Source: Paremcibacter congregatus (lineage in GTDB: Bacteria; Pseudomonadota; Alphaproteobacteria; Sphingomonadales; Emcibacteraceae). Taken from it: a stretch of DNA of 64,000 bases. Shown in pieces: positions 59,358 to 64,000 of this stretch (positions are counted from its first letter, which is position 1; each line of letters starts with the position of its first letter). The stretch is from NCBI RefSeq assembly GCF_006385135.1, contig NZ_CP041025.1:2325501-2389500 (forward strand), in the 5' to 3' direction. The position numbers were made by a program, and so were the translations under genes. Under the pieces are notes generated by a model. The model had not been told where the DNA came from. It did no database searches and saw nothing but the letters and a program-made list of their open reading frames with translations.

Positions 59358-60050
59358 TTAATCCCCACAGACTTTGGCATAACGTTCATTTTCCCGGGCA
59401 AACATGGCGCGGATCACATCACCGTCGGACGGTTCCACCTGAAAGGTTTCCGGGTCCCACTGACGGCGTTCCGTGGCGAAAAAATCACCGCCGTAGATAT
59501 GGATGCCGCCGGTAAAGCGCTGCAGCGGGTTGGTGACCGAATGAATGGCGTTGGCGTCCAGCGTCGCCACATCGCTTTCAAACAGGCAATTGGCGGCATA
59601 GGCCTCCAGGCCGTTATCGCCCTCGCGCCATAGAATATTATCCTCGCGCCCGGCATAGATGCCGATCAGGGCCCACATCTTGTGATCATGGGCCAGCAAA
59701 TTCATTTGCGGCGTCCAGCTGGCGGCAAAGATGGTCAATGTCGGGGAAGACAGTAATACATCGAGCCCGGCGGCTTTCGGTTTCCCCAGTCCGGCCAGTA
59801 CCGCGCCCGGCCGGGACACCGCCCGCGCCAGAACCTCTCGTACTGCCGCAACCGGATCCGTTTCCATGTGAGCCCAAATGCAGTCCTCGACAAATCTGTC
59901 CCGGTCAAAGCGCGCTCCTGCCCCGCCGCCGGTTCCGGTTGTGGCGGTAAACCGCATCTTTTGCGGCATTTCATGGGCAAGGACGGGTTTTACGGCCATG
60001 CTGGCGGCTCCTCCGATTAAAAGACTGCGACGGGTCAGGCTTAACGTCAT
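59358..60050 (-). CDS. Tat-exported cupin-type metalloprotein (cysteine-dioxygenase-like)
   Basis: The 230-residue protein starts MTLSLTRRSLLIGGAASMA, a twin-arginine signal, so it is exported folded. The body resembles cysteine-dioxygenase-like cupins: LLAHDHKMWALIGIYAGRED supplies an HXH metal pair, and NAIHSVTNP a third His; GGIHIYGGDFF follows. Its activity is unknown. The start at 60050 is set by GAGGAGAG; an in-frame ATG at 60116 is unsupported. It is divergent from the HxlR regulator across 143 bp with an inverted repeat, so control by that regulator is plausible. Confidence 0.72.
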   Translation of the reverse strand: MTLSLTRRSLLIGGAASMAVKPVLAHEMPQKMRFTATTGTGGGAGARFDRDRFVEDCIWAHMETDPVAAVREVLARAVSRPGAVLAGLGKPKAAGLDVLLSSPTLTIFAASWTPQMNLLAHDHKMWALIGIYAGREDNILWREGDNGLEAYAANCLFESDVATLDANAIHSVTNPLQRFTGGIHIYGGDFFATERRQWDPETFQVEPSDGDVIRAMFARENERYAKVCGD

Positions 60051-60116
60051 GATATCTCTCCTCTTCAGTATAATATAAATTGTCTCCCGACAGAATTGTA
60101 TTTTCCCACATTTCAC

Positions 60117-60139
60117 TCAAGTCAATAATCTGGACTTGA
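60117..60139. promoter_or_regulatory. Candidate HxlR operator in the divergent region
   Basis: TCAAGTC (60117-60123) and GACTTGA (60133-60139) form a perfect 7-bp inverted repeat with a 9-bp spacer. It lies between the divergent cupin and HxlR genes, near the expected promoters. Spacing suits a dimeric winged-helix regulator. Confidence 0.55.
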
Positions 60140-60193
60140 TTGCAGTGTTAGCCTGTGGTCGAATGAATGCCGCCCTTTGAGAAGGAGAAAAGG

Positions 60194-60871
60194 ATGACAT
60201 TCGGACAATTCTGCCCTGTGGCTCTGGCCTCGGAAGTTCTGACCCAGAAATGGATGCTGCTGATCATTCGTGAACTTACCGCCGGCAGCCAGCGGTTCAA
60301 CGACATCCGCCGCGGTGTGCCCCGTATTTCCGCCACCCTGCTCAAGCAACGCCTGGATCAGCTGGAACATGCCGGGATCGTGCGCCGCACCCCGCAGAGT
60401 AAAGCCGCCACCCCCGCTTACCAACTGACCGAGGCCGGGCGCGACCTGAAACCGGTGCTCGGGGCCATCGGCGAATGGGGCCAGCGCTGGGCCCGGGAAA
60501 TTGAAGAAGATGATCTCGACGCCGGTTGGCTGGTCTGGGGCATGCATCGCCGGCTGGATCTCGCCCAGATGCCGCCGGGTCAAACCGTGCTCGAAATTGA
60601 ATTCACCGATGCGCCAAAGGACAAACGGTTTTTCTGGCTGGTTTGCGGTCCCGATAAAGTGGATGTCTGTCTCAAGCCCCCCGGACATGAGGTTGACCTT
60701 GCGGTGAGCACCGATGTGCGCACTCTGGGCGAGGTCTGGCGCGGCATTCGCCCGTTACAGCCGGAACTCGCCGCCGGCCGCGTCAGGCTCACCGGCCCCC
60801 GCCCCTTGCAACAGGCCTTCCCCGACTGGCTGATGCTCAGCATTTTCGCCGGGATAGAAAGGCGGCGCTAA
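60194..60871 (+). CDS. HxlR-family transcriptional regulator with SCP2-like C-terminal domain
   Basis: The 225-residue protein has the HxlR winged helix at about 5-100 (CPVALASEVLTQKWMLLIIRELTAGSQRFNDIRRGVPRIS, positions about 60205-60330) and a C-terminal SCP2/alkyl-sulfatase-like domain (about 125-220). The start at 60194 has AAGGAG 7 bp upstream; an ATG at 60167 lacks one. The family often senses redox or aldehyde stress. It probably regulates itself and the divergent cupin gene. Confidence 0.85.
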   Translation: MTFGQFCPVALASEVLTQKWMLLIIRELTAGSQRFNDIRRGVPRISATLLKQRLDQLEHAGIVRRTPQSKAATPAYQLTEAGRDLKPVLGAIGEWGQRWAREIEEDDLDAGWLVWGMHRRLDLAQMPPGQTVLEIEFTDAPKDKRFFWLVCGPDKVDVCLKPPGHEVDLAVSTDVRTLGEVWRGIRPLQPELAAGRVRLTGPRPLQQAFPDWLMLSIFAGIERRR

Positions 60872-60943
60872 AGGATGTCAGCGCGTGTCATCCCCTCATG
60901 CCAGCGAAGGCCGGCATGCAGAAATCAGTCACAAACATAATAA

Positions 60944-62047
60944 TTACGTACTATACCAAGAAATATCCAACCCCTCTAACGCGCCAAGATACTCATCACG
61001 CGTGATAAAGCCAACGCAGGGAAAAGCGCCTCTTACTTTTACGTCATCATTGGCAAGTTTTTTTGCCATTAAGATGGCAGGCATCGTCGGGATATAAGGG
61101 CCATCACCTGAACGGGCAGTGAGTTCAAATGTTATTGACTTTGCGGCTCCAGCACGCCCCTTACCGGACAATGTCATATGGAAGGCACTAGTATCCGTGC
61201 CCAGAAAATCAAAAAGATGTGATATGCGCAACATCAGTGGGGCAACCTTCTCCAGATTCCGTATCCCGCCTATCCGCACCATCCCTGAAAGCATCCAGAG
61301 GGTGAGGTGAATAAACGAAATTTCAAGCCCAGCGTAGAATCGAATGGTTTTAAGTCCCGGGTATCGTTTTGGAAATAAAGCTAAATCAGGGACATCGCAA
61401 TATGCCAAGAACCGCCGACCAAGCATTCTATATTTCCGCGCCCGCAACCCCTGCCACCCGAAGACATGGCACCACTCCCCCTCAATCAAAGTCTTGATCG
61501 GCTTGCCCACATAGCCAAGAATAGCCTCAGTTGTGGCAAGCCCACGCGCCGTTTTCTGTGCTGTTGTAATACCGTAGTCCAGAACTTCGAGGATGCTAAA
61601 CTCCCCTTTATAATAATCAACCAACGCAGCTGTCAGGCATGGCACTGAACTTGCGCCACTCACAACAAGGACATCATTTTTTTTTGCTTGGCCATCCAGT
61701 TCACCAATACCTGCTACAAAATCACGCCCATCTGCCAAATCAATATAATGTATGCCTTGATCAATACAGATATTGGCAACGTCATATCCTTGTGACTGAA
61801 AGGGCCCAGATGTGTGAATTACAATATGAGGAGCTATTGAGGATAATGCTTCTGAAAATTTTTGGTTAATATCTGTGTAACAAACTTCAACATCATTCAC
61901 GGCGTCAATCGTTGCGGCAAGACGTTTTGCTTTTTCTAGCGAACGTCCTGCAATAATAACACGAATATTTTTCTCCTGCGCCAGTGATTTCGCGATAAAC
62001 CACCCGAAGTTTCCATACCCTCCAATGATAAGAACGCGTTTAATCAT
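60944..62047 (-). CDS. Saccharopine-dehydrogenase-like NAD(P)-binding protein
   Basis: The 367-residue protein starts with a Rossmann motif, VLIIGGYGNFGWFIAKSLAQ, and the segment VVIHTSGPFQSQGYDVANICID, like the saccharopine dehydrogenase NADP-binding family. The C-terminal half is unassigned, with a hydrophobic segment near 240-260. It is not expected to be a lysine-pathway enzyme. Its ATG overlaps the stop of the DUF4166 gene by 4 bp (ATGA). GC content is lower than in the flanking genes. Confidence 0.85.
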   Translation of the reverse strand: MIKRVLIIGGYGNFGWFIAKSLAQEKNIRVIIAGRSLEKAKRLAATIDAVNDVEVCYTDINQKFSEALSSIAPHIVIHTSGPFQSQGYDVANICIDQGIHYIDLADGRDFVAGIGELDGQAKKNDVLVVSGASSVPCLTAALVDYYKGEFSILEVLDYGITTAQKTARGLATTEAILGYVGKPIKTLIEGEWCHVFGWQGLRARKYRMLGRRFLAYCDVPDLALFPKRYPGLKTIRFYAGLEISFIHLTLWMLSGMVRIGGIRNLEKVAPLMLRISHLFDFLGTDTSAFHMTLSGKGRAGAAKSITFELTARSGDGPYIPTMPAILMAKKLANDDVKVRGAFPCVGFITRDEYLGALEGLDISWYST

Positions 62048-62649
62048 ATGTTTTTCTTGACCTTAAAACGCCCACCATACTGATAAACCTTTCCCCACCA
62101 CGGATGCGTAATAGTAACTTTCATATCAAAGCTGTTATCATCGATGGCGATCTCTTCGGCATTACCTTCTCCCAAAAGAAATGTCAGAGGAAGCGGAATC
62201 AGACACCCAAACAAGTGAAAAACATATCCTTTATGTTTAAGCTTCACGCGTCCGGCTTCCCAAACATAGTGCATTCGCCAGCCAAAGCCGGACCACATAA
62301 TCTCCACCACTTCATTATCTTTAATCTGCATCATTCTAGAATTAAAGCTGTAAGGTTTGCGTGTTTTGAAATTAAAAATGCGCCTGAAATGAAAAAAATT
62401 ACTCTCTTCATCACTCTCGAAATTCACTACTACAGAAACATCCACCTCCGTATGTGGCGGAATACCACGCATAAGCCAAAAAATTGGCGCTAGGAATTTT
62501 ATAGGTCCCGCACACATGACATCCAATGTCCCTTCAACTGTCGCCAAATCGGTTGTATAGGGACGATTGGCATAATGTTTATGCATTACGGGGGGAAGTT
62601 TATTCCAATCTTCGCCAAAAATAGTTTTAAATATAGGGTCTTGTGTCAT
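62044..62649 (-). CDS. DUF4166 domain protein
   Basis: The 201-residue protein starts TQDPIFKTIFGEDWNKLPPVMHKHY, typical of DUF4166, with repeated beta strands (FFHFRRIFNFKTRKPYSFNSRMMQ, positions about 62340-62420). DUF4166 is often fused or next to saccharopine-dehydrogenase-like proteins; function unknown. The ATG at 62649 overlaps the DUF2269 stop by 4 bp, and its own stop overlaps the dehydrogenase start, so all three are translationally coupled. Confidence 0.85.
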   Translation of the reverse strand: MTQDPIFKTIFGEDWNKLPPVMHKHYANRPYTTDLATVEGTLDVMCAGPIKFLAPIFWLMRGIPPHTEVDVSVVVNFESDEESNFFHFRRIFNFKTRKPYSFNSRMMQIKDNEVVEIMWSGFGWRMHYVWEAGRVKLKHKGYVFHLFGCLIPLPLTFLLGEGNAEEIAIDDNSFDMKVTITHPWWGKVYQYGGRFKVKKNI

Positions 62650-63119
62650 ACTGGTTTCATCACCATCAAAAAGAAAACAGCAACAAGCCCAATGAATGCT
62701 GGGCAACCGAGGATGAACCAAATTTTGAAGAGGGAATGATAACGTTCTGGTAAGTCTGTTTTTTCTGAAACGCTTTCCAGAATTTTCTTGAGCTCAATTT
62801 GAATCCAGACGACCGGCAACCAACAGGCCCCCGCAATCGCGTAAATCACATATGTGATCACCAGCCAAGGTACCGTCCAGTCGTATCCAACTTGCCAAAC
62901 TAGCCAGAACCCTGTTACAGGCTGAATAATCACGGCAGGCAAGGTAAAGATATAGTCAGCAAGAACTGTTGTCCGCACGGCATATAGTTTCGCCGCATGG
63001 TCAGCTCCAAAGTAAGAACGGAACATGAAGAACGCAATCCCGACACCAGTGCCAAACACTATCGTCGAGCTTATGATATGTAACGTCCTGATAATAAGAT
63101 ATGGATCAATATCCACCAT
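62646..63119 (-). CDS. DUF2269 integral membrane protein
   Basis: The 157-residue protein has four membrane helices (about 10-32, 50-75, 80-105 and 130-153). The opening YLIIRTLHIISSTIVFGTGVG and conserved His suit DUF2269, a family of unknown function. GGGGGAATAA precedes the ATG. It lies 28 bp downstream of the dnaE stop, so may be read through from dnaE or have its own promoter. It leads the coupled three-gene set. Confidence 0.83.
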   Translation of the reverse strand: MVDIDPYLIIRTLHIISSTIVFGTGVGIAFFMFRSYFGADHAAKLYAVRTTVLADYIFTLPAVIIQPVTGFWLVWQVGYDWTVPWLVITYVIYAIAGACWLPVVWIQIELKKILESVSEKTDLPERYHSLFKIWFILGCPAFIGLVAVFFLMVMKPV

Positions 63120-63147
63120 TTATTCCCCCAGCCCCTTAAATCTCGCT

Positions 63148-64000
63148 TTAAATCTCCCGGGCATCCATCACGCCCTTCATGGTGATCAGCGCACTTCTGA
63201 TGTCAGGTGAAACTTTATATTTATCTTTTAATTCTATATCGATATCATACTCATCTTCATCCTTCACTTTAATTTTGAAAGTGACAAAACCCCGGCCGCC
63301 CTTGTGGTTGTCGAGTATTTCGCGGATGGCGGTGATGTTGCTGGCGTCGGTGAGGAATATCTCCAGCCCCTTGGCGCTGTTGGCCGCCACCACCTCGATC
63401 GCGGCAAAGCTTTTCGCCGTCACCCGCAGGCCGCGCTCCGGATCAATGCTCGCTTCCACGGTGGCAATCACCGAACTGCCCATCTGCAAAATTTCGTCAG
63501 CACTGTCGAGCAGTTCGGAAAACACCATCGTTTCCCAGCCGCCAAAGGCGTCGGAAAAGCCGATAAAGGCGAATTTCTTGCCGCGCTTGTTCTTCATCAC
63601 CCGGATGGTCTGCACCGTCCCGGCGAGCTTCACTGTACCGCCGCCCTTTGCTTTACGTTCCAGTTCGGTCGAGGGCAGGATTTTCTGGCGCTCGAGAATG
63701 ACTTTATAGGCATCAAGAGGATGGGCCGAGAGGTAAAAGCCAATGGCGTCTTTTTCATGGTTGAGCCGGACAATCAATTCCCAGTCCCGCGCTTCCGGCA
63801 GGGCAAGGGCCTGCGGTTCGACCACATCGCCGAACAGGCTGACCTGATTGCTGTTGCGGGCTTCGGTGGCGGCGCTGGCCTGTTTCAGGATCATCTCGAC
63901 CGACGCCAGCATCTGGGCCCGGTTAGGGTTGATGCTGTCAAAGGCCCCGGCCTTGGCGAGGTTTTCCAGCGCCCGTTTATTGACATGCTTGGTGTCGAGC
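63148..64000 (-). CDS. dnaE: DNA polymerase III alpha subunit, C-terminal part (5' end off the window)
   Basis: About 283 residues of the replicative polymerase are visible (the full protein is about 1150). The region starts in the helix-hairpin-helix segment (KRALENLAKAGAFDSINPNRA), passes the beta-clamp-binding area, and includes the OB fold (VKLAGTVQTIRVMKNKRG, GWETMVFSELL) and the tau-binding C-terminal domain. The catalytic PHP and Pol3 domains lie outside. Confidence 0.95.
   Translation of the reverse strand, partial: LDTKHVNKRALENLAKAGAFDSINPNRAQMLASVEMILKQASAATEARNSNQVSLFGDVVEPQALALPEARDWELIVRLNHEKDAIGFYLSAHPLDAYKVILERQKILPSTELERKAKGGGTVKLAGTVQTIRVMKNKRGKKFAFIGFSDAFGGWETMVFSELLDSADEILQMGSSVIATVEASIDPERGLRVTAKSFAAIEVVAANSAKGLEIFLTDASNITAIREILDNHKGGRGFVTFKIKVKDEDEYDIDIELKDKYKVSPDIRSALITMKGVMDAREI

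Overview
The window reads as a chromosomal segment of an alphaproteobacterium of moderate GC content. The evidence is the trpGDC-moaC-moeA-lexA-comEC-gltX-gltA block facing the rpsB-tsf-pyrH-frr-uppS-cdsA-dxr-rseP-bamA-skp-fabZ block, the guaB-rsmB-guaA order, and a gene for the F1-ATPase zeta inhibitor (DUF1476), which is typical of Alphaproteobacteria. I cannot name the genus. Most of the window is housekeeping core genome with a few accessory insertions.

Layout. 1-4100: a nucleoside uptake and salvage module (mtnA, purine nucleoside phosphorylase, nupC, a SorC-family regulator) with matching tandem operators in front of two transcription units. 4100-7700: a secretion islet. It holds a PEP-CTERM metzincin-type protease behind a convincing sigma-54 promoter with an upstream repeat array, a small secreted partner, and a convergent secreted protein. 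7800-10600: a lipoprotein M3 peptidase and the zeta inhibitor. 10800-16400: purC-purS-purQ-purL, an AT-rich acyltransferase insertion, bolA and grxD. 16400-20400: a secreted serine protease, a DUF350 membrane protein, a hemerythrin and a hybrid histidine kinase. 20600-26350: rpsD, trmJ, a GNAT gene, der, bamB and a YfgM-like protein. 26550-34220: panB, guaA, rsmB, guaB, rlmE, ppx/gppA and tRNA-Gln(CUG). 34400-36600: an orphan periplasmic binding protein and a dicarboxylate or amino-acid symporter. 36800-47000: tryptophan, molybdopterin, SOS, competence, gltX and gltA genes. 47000-58300: gloA, fabZ, skp, bamA and the conserved envelope/translation cluster. 58400-64000: a Nudix hydrolase, a Tat-secreted cupin divergent from an HxlR regulator, a three-gene membrane/dehydrogenase operon and the C-terminal part of dnaE.

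Most notable points. (1) The PEP-CTERM metzincin has a near-consensus -24/-12 promoter, three copies of an 8-bp element about 90-130 bp upstream of the predicted start, and a downstream gene whose sequence pattern recalls the TIMP/netrin fold, so a protease-inhibitor pair is possible. (2) Two 10-bp palindromes with identical 19-bp spacing precede both the phosphorylase-mtnA unit and nupC. (3) The canonical lipid A genes lpxD, lpxA, lpxI and lpxB are absent from their usual slots around fabZ. (4) An AT-rich acyltransferase splits purL from bolA. (5) A translationally coupled DUF2269-DUF4166-saccharopine-dehydrogenase-like operon follows dnaE.
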